Source: Jaltomata sinuosa (Eukaryota; Streptophyta; Magnoliopsida; Solanales; Solanaceae). Taken from it: a stretch of 64,000 nt of DNA. Below the pieces are notes generated by a model that was not told where the DNA came from, ran no database searches, and saw only the letters and a program-made list of their open reading frames with translations. The first letter of the stretch is position 1; the number at the start of each line of letters is the position of its first letter. This document shows, piece after piece, positions 20,533-31,599 of this stretch. The position numbers and the translations under genes are program-made. The stretch covers positions 123,496 to 187,495 of the forward strand of contig QJPP01005285.1 in NCBI GenBank assembly GCA_003996215.1, written 5' to 3'.

Positions 20533-22598
20533 TGTCATACCCTAAGCCTATGCCCTATAGTAACACGCTTACAGCCACATGTGACCCTAAGCTAACTCTT
20601 GGTCTGTAATATACTAAGCATTCTGATTATTAACAATAACTGAGCGAAAGCTAATTTGAATAAAAATATAAGTGTGGAAATATAAAGTGAAAATCTCTAA
20701 ATATTTATATATATATATATAAATGATTATATAAGCTAAAATCTGACACTATATCTGAAAGCCTCTACTAAGATGAGTTGTTGGGAAAAGCCCCCAGCTA
20801 ACTCTAATTATCTAAAAACTGAATGACTGAATAGATAAAGAAAACATAAATCTTGTCCTTGAATTATGAGGACTCACCAACTCTGTTGCTGAGATGATAG
20901 GATAATCATACTAACTGTGATTTGGATGCTGAGCACCTGAACGTATATTATCCAACAATATAATGCAGAGAAAGTATGTGTCCTGTACTGAGCATGTGAG
21001 ATATGCACTATTCTAAGTATGCTGAATACGAGAGGATAAACTGAACATGGGACTGATACATGTAAACTGATACAATGACCAAGTAAGTAAACATATAACT
21101 AAACAATAATTTGTTGAACTAACTAATTTCAAGGTCATGCAATAACTGAATCTAAACTGTGGGAGCTACTATTAATCGACATACTCCAATTTGAGCTAAC
21201 TGGGGTCCAACCTGTAACCGCGACTGGAAGGGTGTTCTATACCTTTCCAAGGGTACGAACAATGACTGACGTGGATCCACTAAACTAATGTCCAACAGGA
21301 CTAAGGTGTCAAGCCTGGTATGATGTATGACCCTTTTGAACTTATGGTGGCGCTATAAGTTATGGGACTTGTGGACTTCTACTAAAGGTTTCAGCCTAAC
21401 TGATGGGTGAGCCTTCATCCCTACGTCCGCTCGGTGCTAAGTACTACTCCCATTTTAATACAAACTAATATATTAAATAGCTCAATTATACGGATGTTCT
21501 GAGAATGAAAGATAAGTGCTTAATCTGAAAGCATTCTAAATCATATAACCCTGAAGGACTGAGTGCAATGCATGAAATCCTAAGTTATCAAGTATTCAAA
21601 ACCCACCATATCTGAGGAATGCAACTACTCATGATAGTGCTATAATCAGAATAGGATATGCAATTTATTAACACAGTTCAAAACTATGAGTTATCTAATA
21701 TACTGAGGGTTCGAGAATTATAAGTACACAAGGATGCTAAACTTCAAGGGAGCATGCATTCAAGGTTCATTAATAATAAGAAACTGAAGTACAAGGAAAT
21801 TCATAATATCCATGAACCCTAGGCTCTGAAGAGTAAACTGAACTGAGGAGTTGAATTAACTTTGGGACTCAATGGGTGAAAGGAAATCCACTGATGAAAT
21901 CTCACATACTTGAGAGTAAACCCATTGGTGAAATCTTTGGGTTTGGAACCTGAAGTTGAAGAACTCAACTACTTTCTTTAGAGAAGAAAAGAATTGCCTT
22001 TTGCTTTGTTTTGTTAAGTGTCGATCAAATTCTTAGGGAATAAGGGGTTTGGGGTAGTTTAGGCCTGATAGTTAGGCTTAGGGTAGTTAAAATGACATGG
22101 TTTTAGTTTTTAAAAGATTGGAAAAGGTTTGAAATACCCTTGAGAAAACTTAATGAAAACTGCTAAAAAAATCGTGAACTGGGTTCTATGGATGGGAACC
22201 ATAGTTCGTGGATAGTTCGACGAGCCATGGAACCGTGTCATGGTTCCCTAGTCTTTTTTTTTATTTGCAGGTCTGATTCCATGACCACCATCCACGGCCC
22301 GTGGACTGTTCCATGGTCCATGGAAGTTGATCATGGTTTTGGGCAAAACTGGCACCGTGCAGGTCTGATTCTATGAAGGGAAACCACGACCTGTGGTTCC
22401 ATTCACAGTCTATGGATCGCTCTCATGGATCAGAGACCTGAGGCCTGGTTTGCAGGTCTTTTCCCGCGGACACATCCATGGCCTATGGACTATTCCACAG
22501 TCCGTGGAAATCGTCTGTGGTTCCTATTTTGTCACTTTGACAGTTCATACATAGAATTTTTGGTCTGATGCTAGGCTTAGAATTTTTTGGGTATTACA
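20533..22598 (-). repeat. Solo LTR, minus orientation
   Basis: A 2.07-kb unit bounded by TGTCATACCC and GGGTATTACA, so in the element sense it runs TGTAATACCC...GGGTATGACA. No primer site or pol lies next to either end, and near-matching 5-bp flanks are present. These are the marks of LTR-LTR recombination that removed the interior. Length and content resemble the LTRs of 28413-37477: GCTCGGTGCTAAGTACTACT at 21440 is the reverse of a sequence near 29560. Its U3 side (22170-22535) is packed with CCATGG and CCACGG type inverted motifs. A short TA run lies at 20705-20722. Confidence 0.75.
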
Positions 22599-22603
22599 CA
22601 AAA
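22599..22603. other. Probable target duplication, right (CAAAA)
   Basis: Pairs with 20528-20532, differing at the first base. Confidence 0.55.
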
Positions 22604-23284
22604 TCATTTCACCTTGTTTTCTCCTTCATTCGAATGAATTCCACCATTGTTAGAGAGCTTAAGAGCTAGTTTTGGGGAGTTTGTTTATCCAAATTGTTCC
22701 CGCTAAGTTCACCATATTTCTCCGCTCATTTTTCTAATGTTCTTTCGTGTATCTATCCAACAGTCCTTAGTAATCCATGCTAAATTCATGAAGTTAGTTC
22801 CTTTGATCAAGTAGCTTTCGAGGCTATTTTGGACCTCAAAATGTATCCCATTTGCGCCTCAATTTTAGGAAAGGGTTTAAAAACCCAAAGGGATAGTAAT
22901 TGTGAATTTTGTTTCAAAATCTGTAAGTGGTTCTCGAGGGTCAATTTTTAACCTGATTTTTGGCCCAAAATTATTTGTTTTAATATGGTGTCATTTTTCA
23001 TGTCTTGATATGTAGATTATGTTTTTGATAGCGAGACAGCATTCTAAGGCACTCAGAAAGGGAAAGGCTCCCGAGTAACGGTTTGCAATTTGTAGTTTGA
23101 CATTGAGGTTGGTTACGATTTACCTCTTTTAGACTTAGCTCATTTAAATTATATATTTTATAAGTTACATGAACATTGGGGTAATTTTTAAGTTAGAATT
23201 AGGCTTTAATCCAGTTTTCACATATTTGGCCATTTTCGGGACCGTAGAATAGAATTATCATGTTTATCCTTACTTTAGGATGCT
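22604..23284. other. Unassigned stretch, no gene seen
   Basis: No open frame or domain of note. It is probably the continuation of 19791-20532 on the far side of the solo LTR. It is cut at its right end by the gypsy relic at 23285 and appears to resume at 28068. Confidence 0.35.
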
Positions 23285-23632
23285 TGTTAGGAATCATTCC
23301 CAACCCACACTAACAACCATTGGATCGAGAAGAAGCAATAGTGTCAAAATGCTTTCACAGAGACTGATTTGGGATCCAGGCCCATTTAGAAAGTACTTAA
23401 AAGTACTAGGAGTTAGAAAGGGAGGTTATTCTTATTGTGAAGAAGAAAACATCTTGTTCCTCCATCTTCTTTCTAGAGTCTAAGTTTCGCATCTCCATTC
23501 TATCTCTATCTAGGTATTTGTTATTCCAATATCTTCCATTTGTAATTCATTACTTCAAGTGTTGCATTTGTAATTTGGCTATCAATGATTATATAATATT
23601 TGAGTATGTGTGTTGAGAATTGGGTTTGTTAA
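23285..23632 (+). repeat. 5' LTR of the small gypsy relic
   Basis: Starts TGTTAGGAATCATTCCCAAC and ends near GGGTTTGTTA. It aligns over its whole length with 27718-28067, including CAGAGACTGATTTGGGATCC against CAGAGGCTGATTTGGGATCC. The terminal CA has been lost or changed at the inner end. Confidence 0.8.
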
Positions 23633-23633
23633 T

Positions 23634-23648
23634 TGGTGCTTTCATTGT
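23634..23648 (+). other. Candidate primer binding site
   Basis: TGGTGCTTTCATTGT follows the 5' LTR directly. It starts with the TGG expected opposite a tRNA CCA end but is not the initiator-Met sequence used by the other gypsy elements here. I could not assign the tRNA. Confidence 0.5.
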
Positions 23649-23658
23649 TTTTACTCCC

Positions 23659-24413
23659 ATGGCATCCATGGCACTCGATTGATTTAGCAGCGACAATCCA
23701 GAGGACTGGATTTTTTGGGCAGAATGATACTTTGCTTACTTTGGGTTCCCTGAGAAGGACTGGTTGTCTCTTCCGTTCCTATACATCGATGGTAAGGCAC
23801 TCGACTAGTTCCGTTGGATGTATCACAACAAACAATTTTGGGACGTACAGTGCTCCTAGAGTGGTTAGCATAGAGATTTCTTATGATTTGGCCTATAGTA
23901 ACTCAAGTACTACAGATAATTGTGAGGTACATCTTCAGATGTTTGACGCTTTAAGTGATGTGAATCGGGTCACTCAGGCGATGCCTTTGGAAGAATTTTC
24001 TCTTGTGTTTGAAGATAAATGTGTTCAACCTTAGCTTAAGGCATGTGATGACCAAACCCATACAACAGTTCTTTTATCTCCCTTCCCATATGATTTGAAT
24101 GGTGAAACCTTCGAGGAGGTCTCAGGAATCTACATTTGCAAGGTGTTCGCTGAAATATATGATAGGGAAATTGATTGGGAAGTTGTTGATTCAATGAAGA
24201 ATGATTTAGTAAATAGTGAAACTCAAGTTTTCAACAAAATATTTCACACAATTTCCACGGTTAATAGTTATTCTGGTAACCTTGTCTAATATGACAACAT
24301 GTTGCTTGCACTTGTTCGCTTTCAACTTGTAGTCACAACCAACTTATTGGCAGAGGTATATTTGCTTCCTTAAGTGACCTCGATCATGCTGAAACTTTAG
24401 TACCCTTGTATCA
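23659..24413 (+). pseudogene. gag remnant, first part
   Basis: A frame with stops reads NPEDWIFWAE, then FAYFGFPEKDWLSLPFLYID, then GKALD and FRWMYHNKQFW. This is the start of a plant gypsy gag domain (the usual WI-F-AE-YF opening and the F-W-W core). Stops replace two conserved positions. The following sequence up to 24289 keeps open frames without recognisable motifs. It breaks off at the copia insertion and resumes at 26531; removing the copia element joins LVPLYQF to PPSHFELDF. It is not functional. Confidence 0.65.
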
Positions 24414-24418
24414 ATTTT

Positions 24419-24747
24419 TGTTGAAAATATGTCTCACGATATTGCAAAAATAAATTAGATAGCTGCATTATCTCTAAAAGAATTGCAGTAAATCTATCAT
24501 TAGCTAGCTTTTAGGATTTCAAATTATTTTTGTTAAGTGAATATAGGAGTTAGTTTCCTACTTTTTTGTGATTTGATTTTATAGATAATTCATTAGCATA
24601 TTTTTCTATCTTTTAGTTAGGAATTGCAACTATAAATGTATGTCTCTGAATTATTAATAAAATAATTTTTTTTGACAACACTGCAGTACTTTTTTCCTAT
24701 AAGTCTTTCTCTGTTATTTCTCTACTTTCTTTACTAAATATACAACA
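24419..24747 (+). repeat. 5' LTR of the copia relic
   Basis: Begins TGTTGAAAATATG and ends ATACAACA. It matches 26201-26530 along its whole length with few differences (for example CTCACGATATT versus CTCAGGATATT). A TATAAATG motif near 24630 may be promoter-related. Confidence 0.9.
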
Positions 24748-24749
24748 AT

Positions 24750-24763
24750 TGGTATCTAGAGCC
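24750..24763 (+). other. Primer binding site, initiator Met type
   Basis: TGGTATCTAGAGCC, two bases after the LTR end. It matches the initiator-Met primer site TGGTATCAGAGC with a small variation, as common in Ty1/copia elements. Confidence 0.8.
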
Positions 24764-24791
24764 ATTTTCTTGAGAGATCTGTGAGTGAAAG

Positions 24792-25780
24792 ATGAATTCT
24801 GAAAATGGTTTTTCTCATATGGCTCCTCCTGTCTTTGATGGTGAAAATTACCATATCTGGGCAGTAAGAATGTAGACTTATTTTGAAGCTTTAGATCTTT
24901 GGGAGGCCGTAGAAGTGGATTATGATGTCCTTCCGCTGCCCAATAATCCCACGGTGGCCCAGATCAAAAGCCAAAAGGAAAATAAAATCAGAAAATAAAA
25001 AGCAAAAGCAACTTTGTTTGCTGGTGTGTCTACAATAATTTGTACGAGAGTTATGGTTCTCAAATCAACAAAAGAAATTTGGGATTATCCGAAGGAAGAA
25101 TACACTGGAGATTAGAGAATACGAGGCATGCAAGTATTGAATTTAATAAGGCAATTCGAGTTGCAAAAGATGAAGGGATCTGAGACCGTCAAAGAGTACT
25201 CAGACCGACTTCTTAGCATTATTAACAAGGTAAGATTGCTTGGCACTAAATTTAAAGATTCAAGAATTGTTGAAAAAATTCTTGTTACGGTGCCGAAGAG
25301 ATACGAAGTATCTATTACTACTTTGGAAAACACAAAAGATTTGTCTAAGATCACCTTGGAAGAATTGCTAAGTACATTGCAGGCACAAGAGTAAAAGAGG
25401 CTTATGAGGCAAGATGGCATGGTTGAAGGAGCATTAGCAGCCAGTCCCAAAACTCAAAGTAAAGGTAATTTTTTGAAAAATTATCCACCTTGTCAGCACT
25501 GTGGAAAAAAGGATCATCACCTATTTAAATGTTGGAAGAGACCAGATGCACAGTGCAATATATGCAACCATCTAAGTCATGAAGTTGTGATTTGCAAAAG
25601 CAAATATAAAAAGAGGAAGCAGATGCACAAGTCGTCAATGAAGAAGAAGAAGACCACTTATTTGTGGCAACTTATTTTTCAACCAAGAAATCTAATTTTT
25701 GGATGATTGACAGTGGTTATACAAACTACATGAGATATGATAGAAATCTTTTTAAAGAGTTCATTCTATAGAAAATAAGA
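24792..25780 (+). pseudogene. copia gag and start of protease
   Basis: The ATG at 24792 opens MNSENGFSHMAPPVFDGENY, the typical copia gag start, followed by IWAVRM. The UBN2-like segment is clear from 25128 (LNLIRQFELQKMKGSETV, YSDRLLSIINKVRLLG). Two zinc knuckles follow: CQHCGKKDHHLFKC and CNICNHLSHEVVIC, both with all four ligands. Several stops lie in one frame and fit C-to-T changes of Gln codons (for example before KRLMRQDG). A frameshift in an AAGAAG run near 25640 leads to the protease start NFWMIDSGYTNYM, with the DSG active site. The frame then ends in a 55-bp duplication and everything downstream is deleted. Confidence 0.88.
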
Positions 25781-25853
25781 AACTCAGAATTGAGAATGAA
25801 ATCTTTTTAAAGAGTTCATTCTATAGAAAATAAGAAACTCAGAATTGAGAATG
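25744..25853 (+). repeat. Perfect 55-bp tandem duplication in protease
   Basis: AAATCTTTTTAAAGAGTTCA and the following 35 bases occur twice without a mismatch (25744-25798 and 25799-25853). Because 55 is not a multiple of three, it also breaks the frame. The perfect identity suggests a recent event or an assembly artefact. Confidence 0.92.
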
Positions 25854-26189
25854 GTGACTATATTCATGCAAAAGGAAAAGGGCCTTTTGCAATTAAAACA
25901 AGTTCAGGTACAAAAAAAATTTCAGATGTTCTTTTTGTGCCTGATATTGATAAAAGTTTGTTAAGTGTTGGCTAACTAATGGAAAAATGATTTAAACTAT
26001 TGTTTGGAGACAATTATTGTTGAATCTTTGATTCCACTTGGTAGGAGATTTTACAAGTTGAAATGAGAAGTAAAAACTTCTCATTTAATCTGGCAGAAGA
26101 TGCACACAAGCCTTGCAAGACCAAAGATGAATTGTCATATTTATTCACAAGGTCAATTTCAACTGAGACTATAATCTACAATTCCTAAG

Positions 26190-26200
26190 CCAAGGAGGAG
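26190..26200 (+). other. Polypurine tract of the copia relic
   Basis: CCAAGGAGGAG directly before the 3' LTR, purine-rich and in the expected place. Confidence 0.75.
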
Positions 26201-26530
26201 TGTTGAAAATATGTCTCAGGATATTGCAAAAATAAATTAGATAGCTGCATTATCTCAAAAAGAATTACAGTAAATCTATTGTTAGCTAGCTTGTAGGATT
26301 TCAAATTATTTTTGTTAAGTGAATATAGGAGTTAGTTTCCTACTTTTTTGTGATTTGATTTTATAGATAATTCATTATCATATTTTTCTATCTTTTAGTT
26401 AGGGATTGCAACTATAAATGTATGTCTCTGAATTATTAATAAAACAATTCTCTTTGACAACACTGCAGTATTTTTTCTCTCTAAGTCTTTCTCTGATATT
26501 TCTCTACTTTCTTTGCTAAGAAAACCAACA
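26201..26530 (+). repeat. 3' LTR of the copia relic
   Basis: Direct repeat of 24419-24747, running from TGTTGAAAATATG to AAAACCAACA. AATTT follows. Confidence 0.9.
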
Positions 26531-27717
26531 AATTTCCTCCTAGTCACTTTGAATTAGACTTTCCATTTGATCCTGGTTCTAGTATGCTTACTACATTATT
26601 TGGTGCTGCAAAATATTGTTCAATCATGATTATGGATGATTTCAAGGAGATCATTAGGATATTAGCCTGTCATTTTAATTCCACATCCAATGATCAATGT
26701 ATTTTGAATCAATTCCTGTTTGATCCCGGTGCGAATCATGTTATTTCTTTCTCTGTTATGCCCAATTATTTTGTCCAGAAACATCTAGTGGTGTGATTGT
26801 TTAATGACATGATCAAACTGAAAGTTAACATGAACAGTGATTATTCTGAAACTATGCTTGGAAAAGAATCTTCCAAGGGCATGATGCAAAAAATTTCTCC
26901 ACTTCAGTAGATGTCTTACTCCAATGGTGCCTGAAATTTGACTTGTGTGTGTTTAGGTAGTTAGAAGGACCTTATTACAAGATCACTTGAGCATACAATG
27001 AATTTGATATTCAGTGTTTATGAAGCTTTTGGAATTGAGTCCTCGCTTATTGGAACATGTAGAGTCATTGACAGTGAACCAAACAATCCTAAAGTCAGAG
27101 TTAATCATTTCATTGGTGCAACTTCAGTCGAAAGAGCCTTGATACTCACATATTCTTCCATTGCTGGTTCCCATTGTGAAAACATTCCTATTATTTACAT
27201 TAGGTGAGGTCTAAATACTAATGATAATGGAACTGCTCGTTTACTATATCATACCATTGGATTGAAAGATTTTAGCCATGATGTAAGCTATTTTTCAATT
27301 GTTACATGTTATCAGTCTATCCTAAGTCTCTTGGATGAGATCAATTAGGGGTTGGTATTGCGATATTTGTCCAGATCCCTGCTTTGGGGATATACATTGA
27401 TGACTTACCTCTTTTATTTTCAACAAATAATGGTGGAATGTTCAGTTTGGGTTGGTCTATTGGCAGTGCTTCTAAAGTGAGTATTGCAGATGCAGGTTAT
27501 AATTCACAAACCACAACTTCTATTTTGGAAAATTCTATAAAGATATCTCAGATATTCCATAAGGTGGAGAAGCAAAAAATACTGACCAACACTTTGCGCA
27601 ATGTGTGGACTTACCGGAGTCACTGCCTTGGTATGAGATACTTGGTTGGGAGCTCACTAATATTTCTATTTTTTACTTGAACCTTGAGGACAAGGTTCTT
27701 ATTGAGGACGGGAATAG
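26531..27717 (+). pseudogene. gag-protease remnant, second part
   Basis: Continues the broken gypsy reading from 24413. An open segment at 26584-26796 includes NQFLFDPGANHVISFSVM, which resembles the D-x-G-A active site and following beta strand of a gypsy protease. Further open stretches (26998-27207, 27384-27680) have no motif I recognise and are separated by stops. A moderately purine-rich sequence GAGGACGGGAATAG sits just before the 3' LTR and may be the polypurine tract. No reverse transcriptase or integrase motif is present. Confidence 0.55.
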
Positions 27718-28067
27718 TGTTATGAATCATTCCCAACCCACACTAACAATTATTGGGTCAAGAAGAAGCAATAGGATCAAAAGGCTTTCACAGAGGCTGA
27801 TTTGGGATCCAGGCCTATTTAGCAAGTAGTTAAAATGACTAGGAGTTAAAAAGGGAGGTTATGCTTATTCTGAAGAAGAAAATGACTTGTTCCTTCATCT
27901 CTTTTCTAGATTCTAAGTTTCTCATCTCCATTCTATCTCTATCTTAGTTACTTGTTATTCCAATATCTTCCATTGTAATTCAGTACTTTAAGTATTGTAT
28001 TTGTAATTTTTCTATCAATGATTATAGAATATTTGAGTATTTGTGTTGAGAATTTGGGTTTGTTACA
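27718..28067 (+). repeat. 3' LTR of the small gypsy relic
   Basis: Starts TGTTATGAATCATTCCCAAC and ends GGGTTTGTTACA, retaining the terminal CA. It pairs with 23285-23632. Confidence 0.8.
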
Positions 28068-28308
28068 GTGTTGTAGCCTCGTTATGTTGAGACTAGAATC
28101 CTTAGTTTAGGTTGGAGGAGGATTTTTTAGCGGAGTAGGCGTTTTACGATTATTTTTACTTATTAGTTTTGTTTTCCATGTTTATTTTTGTTACTGTGTA
28201 AATATGGGTCTGAGGCCATGGCTTGGATTTGAATGGAGTTCAAGGTTAGTTGTCTTGTTTGGAGGATTCTTTTTCCCTGTTTGTTACACATACACACACA
28301 TATTTATA

Positions 28309-28378
28309 TATATATATATATATGTTTGTGTGTTTGTGTGTGTGTGTATATATATATGTGTGTATATATATATATATT
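28309..28378. repeat. Mixed (TA)n/(TG)n microsatellite
   Basis: Alternating blocks of TA and TG dinucleotides. The short open frames across it are repeat artefacts. Confidence 0.9.
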
Positions 28379-28407
28379 CTCTTGTGATAGCACGCACATT
28401 CTCATAC

Positions 28408-28412
28408 ACGCA
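28408..28412. other. Target duplication, left (ACGCA)
   Basis: ACGCA before the LTR at 28413, against ACACA at 37478-37482. One difference, a G-to-A change. Confidence 0.65.
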
Positions 28413-30465
28413 TGTAACACCCCGGATATAGACCCAACTTTTAAACTTAAGACTTGCAGAAATTTCTGAATTTCCAGAAATCACGAGTCAAGTCCATGAG
28501 CCGTGGGTGGTTCCATGAGTCGTGGAAGTTACTCGTGATTCCGATCCTGCAGAACACCCTCAGGTCTGAGAACCACGAGTTAGTTTCACGACTCGTGAAG
28601 GTTTCCACGGTTCGTAGAACCAAACCGTGGAACTCAGACAGAGAGTAGTCAAATCCTCTGATTTCCACGACTCAGTTTTACGACTCATGGAATCTTCCAC
28701 GAGTCGTCTTATTGAGTCGTAGGAAATTTTCAGCAGCCTGAAATCCTGGACAGTTTCCACGAGAAGGAACCACAAGTCGTGGTTAAGTCTACGAGTCGTA
28801 GACACCACCCGTGGAACCTGAAGCCGTATTAAAAATCAGTTTTTTCCTAATTAAGTCCCAGGGGTATTTTAGACATTACCCACCCTTTTAACTCCTAAAT
28901 GATGTCATTTTGACTATTTCAAGAAGGGTTTCCACCCTCATTAGCCTAAGTTCCTTCTCATTACTTCACTCATTTCCCAAAAGAGGAAAATTCTTCTCCA
29001 AGCTTCAAGTCTCAAGCTCCAAGTTCAAGCCTCCTAAGTCTTTCCTATTCAAGTGGGGTATCTTCACCCAAGGTATGTGGGTATTCAATAATAGGTTCCT
29101 TTCACCCTTGTTTCCAAAATCCCCAATTCTTATGTTGAATTATGAACTTATTAGGGTTTTGATCTAAATTTGGGGAAAACTTATGAAATCAGTTTCTGTG
29201 TTTAAATTCATGGTTTCTTATTGATTTTATATGATTTGTTCATGATTCCTTTATTGGTTTTAAAAGCCCAAATATAACAGTTGATTTCTAGCATGACTCC
29301 ATGAAATTTTATGTTTTCAAGAGAAACTTGGCATGATTAGATATCATGGCCTTTATGTATTTATGAAATTGCATGCCTAATTCTTCAAGTATGAATTTAA
29401 AAAGAAAAGCATGTTTTGAATTATGGCTATATCTAGCTTTATGAACTATAATATGAAAATTTGCATGATGCCCGATGTGTTTTCATACTTACGAATAAGA
29501 TTTGGCATGAGATGGTGCCACTATGAAATGAGGAGATATATGTGCATTTTTTGGGAGTAGTATTTAGCACCGAGCGATGAGGGTTCAATTACCCAAATCC
29601 ATAAACTACATTGCCAGCGTAGGTTATGAAATAATATGTGCCTTATAGGCTTATGAGAGTGCATCCACGTCTATACGAATGGTGTCCTGTGTCCTTATGG
29701 GAATTAGGGCAGCTTTGCCAACTAGGGTTATATAGTTGGGTATGGTGACTCGTCCCTTGGCAAGGTTCAAGTCAGCTTTGCTAACTAGGTTTATATAGTT
29801 AGATTCCATGTAAGATCACATGGTCTCATGTCGGTTATAAGAAACTCCCGTATGTATGTTTTCAAGTTTTCTAAGCTTTATGAACTCTTACCTTAAAGTT
29901 TGGCTTTTACTTTACGTTTTACCTTTCCATTATGCTATTTACTCATGATACCCTATTATGTATTGATTCTGTCTAAGTACGTTTTAAAGCATGTTCTATC
30001 TTATTTATGCATTGCCCGTATACTCAGTATATTCCATAGTACTGACGAATATTTTGCGCTGCATCCTTTAATGATGCAGATTCAGGTGTCCCTTCTCAGA
30101 TTCGTGGCTAGAGTTCCCAGGCCACTTACTCCGCTAGCTGTGGGTGAGTCCTCTTAGGTCGAGGACTAGTCATGTTCTTAGTTATGTTGACTTTATTTTC
30201 GTACTTCGAGTTAGCTAGGGTCTTGTCCTAGCAACTCATTATGTTATGATTAGAGGCTTTCAGACATAGACCGTATGTAACCCTTCGTGGGTGTCATATC
30301 TCTTTTGACTCGACCATCTATCCTATGTTATTCTGTCTTTATCTTTGATGCTTCCGCTATGTTTCCTTTATGTTTGATTGAGAATGCTATGACCAAGAGT
30401 TAGCTTGGGATCCTTGTGGTCCTAAGTCCCATGTTACATCTAGGGGGTAACCTCAGGGCATGACA
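28413..30465 (+). repeat. 5' LTR of the 28413 element
   Basis: A 2053-bp LTR running from TGTAACACCCCGG to GGGCATGACA. The first 420 bases hold many short inverted motifs of CACGA-x-TCGTG type (about 28480-28810). The remainder is AT-rich with open frames that match no protein. Confidence 0.9.
28480..28810. repeat. Cluster of CACGAGTCGTG-type near-palindromes in U3
   Basis: Repeated motifs such as CATGAGTCGTGG, CACGACTCGTGAAGG, CCACGAGTCGTC and CTACGAGTCGTAG. Each has dyad symmetry around one centre base. They recur at irregular spacing of about 30-60 bases. The same block is in the 3' LTR at about 35515-35830. Confidence 0.8.
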
Positions 30466-30469
30466 AACT

Positions 30470-30481
30470 TGGTATCAGAGC
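30470..30481 (+). other. Primer binding site, initiator Met tRNA
   Basis: TGGTATCAGAGC, four bases after the LTR end. It complements the 3' end of plant initiator-Met tRNA. Confidence 0.92.
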
Positions 30482-30674
30482 CTCAGGTTTAAGAGTCCTA
30501 AGATGTCTGAAAGCTACATCGAGTAGATCCTTTTTCATGTGTATGAAGTGCGCCACACATATGAGAGGGAAGCTATGAAGTGTCTTAGGAAAATTTCACT
30601 TCTTTCATGATCACATCATGCGATAGAACTTAACTTTAATGTCCCTCTAATCCTTATCTTGTACATTTCAGACT

Positions 30675-31560
30675 ATGCCTCTTCGACATGCTATGCCTCC
30701 CCGAGCCACTCGGAATGTTGTTCCTCCTATTCTGGTTCCCGATGTCACGAATGAGGAGTTCAGGAATGCCATCCATTTTCTAGCCCAGACTTTGGCCACT
30801 CAGGCCAATCATTCGGCTCCTGTCCCAGTCCACCTTCAAGGTGGGGTAACGGCCCGAGTTTGTGACTTTGTCCGGATGAACCCACCTGAATTTTGGGGTT
30901 CAAAAGTGAGTAAGGACCCGCTCAACTTTTTTGATGAAGTGAAGAAGATCTTTGAAGTTATGCAAGTGGTTGGGGTTAATTGTGTTGAGCTTGCATCCTA
31001 TTAACTCAAGGATGTGGCTTATATTTGGTTCAATCAATGGACGGAGACTAGGGTAAGGGACACGGTCCCCACAACTTGGGAGTGTTTTGAGAGGGCCTTC
31101 GTTGATATGTTCTTTCCCCGAGAGTTGAGGCAAGCAAAGGTGGAGGAATTTGTAAACTTGAGACAGGGTTCAATATCGGTGTAAGAGTATAGTCTGAAGT
31201 TCACTCAGTTGTCTAGATATGCTCCCTCCATGGTAGCGGACCCACATGATCAAATGAGTAAGTTTATATATGGGGTTTCTGATGTGGTGAAGAAAGAGTG
31301 TAGGTCTGCTTTATTGTTGACTGATATGAACATCTCCCGACTCATGACTCATGCCCATCAGATTGAGGGTGACAAGCTTAGGGAGATGTTAAGGGAGAAT
31401 AAGAGGGTTAGATCCGAGGGATCAGGTTTTGGTCATCACAAGTCCGGAGGTGGACATCACTCCTCTTTCCAGAAGAAATCATCAGGATCCGTTCATTCTT
31501 CTGCTAGTGCTCCTACCCAGGCTTAGAAGCCTCGTCATGATCAGGGTGGTAGAGTATCTA
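30675..31560 (+). pseudogene. gag of the 28413 element
   Basis: The ATG at 30675 opens MPLRHAMPPRATRN, a basic N-terminus, about 200 bases after the primer site. The gag domain follows with VCDFVRMNPPEFWGSKVSKD and PLNFFDEVKKIF, then WFNQW and FPRELRQAKVEEF. Stops near 31002, 31183 and 31524 each fit a Gln codon changed by C to T. The tail is Ser/His/Gly-rich. A frameshift near 31560 moves the frame to that of the zinc knuckle. The protein would form the particle; as read, only fragments could be made. Confidence 0.87.
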
Positions 31561-31599
31561 GTTCCTATTCCAGTCTCAGGGTAGTGTTGGTAAGGGATC

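Larger units (their letters stand above)
24419..26530 (+). mobile_element. Ty1/copia relic, internally deleted
   Basis: Two 330-bp LTRs (24419-24747 and 26201-26530) enclose only 1.45 kb. The interior has a primer site, a complete copia gag, zinc knuckles and the first part of the protease, then jumps to the polypurine tract. Integrase, reverse transcriptase and RNase H are absent. The LTRs are close in sequence. Right flank AATTT matches the left flank if a T-run slipped (CAATTTTT). It sits inside the gag of the older gypsy relic. Confidence 0.85.
23285..28067 (+). mobile_element. Small-LTR Ty3/gypsy relic, interrupted
   Basis: About 350-bp direct repeats at 23285-23632 and 27718-28067 flank an interior with gag-like and protease-like remnants. 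A copia relic (24419-26530) was inserted later. Without the copia insert the interior is only about 2 kb, so reverse transcriptase and integrase are gone. The short LTRs and the gag reading set it apart from the long-LTR chromoviruses nearby; I do not assign a clade. Flanking bases ATGCT and GTGTT match at three of five positions, at best a worn target duplication. Confidence 0.72.
28068..28412. other. Unassigned stretch with microsatellite
   Basis: No gene seen. It probably continues the host sequence interrupted at 23285. It contains a mixed TA/TG simple repeat at 28309-28378 and ends with ACGCA, the left flank of the 28413 element. Confidence 0.4.

Noticed and set aside
23280..28072. ATGCT/GTGTT as a firm target duplication for the small gypsy relic
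   Set aside because: Only three of five bases match. It is possible after transitions but not strong enough to claim.
28204..28484. Overlapping open frames across the TA/TG microsatellite
   Set aside because: Low-complexity translation of a simple repeat.
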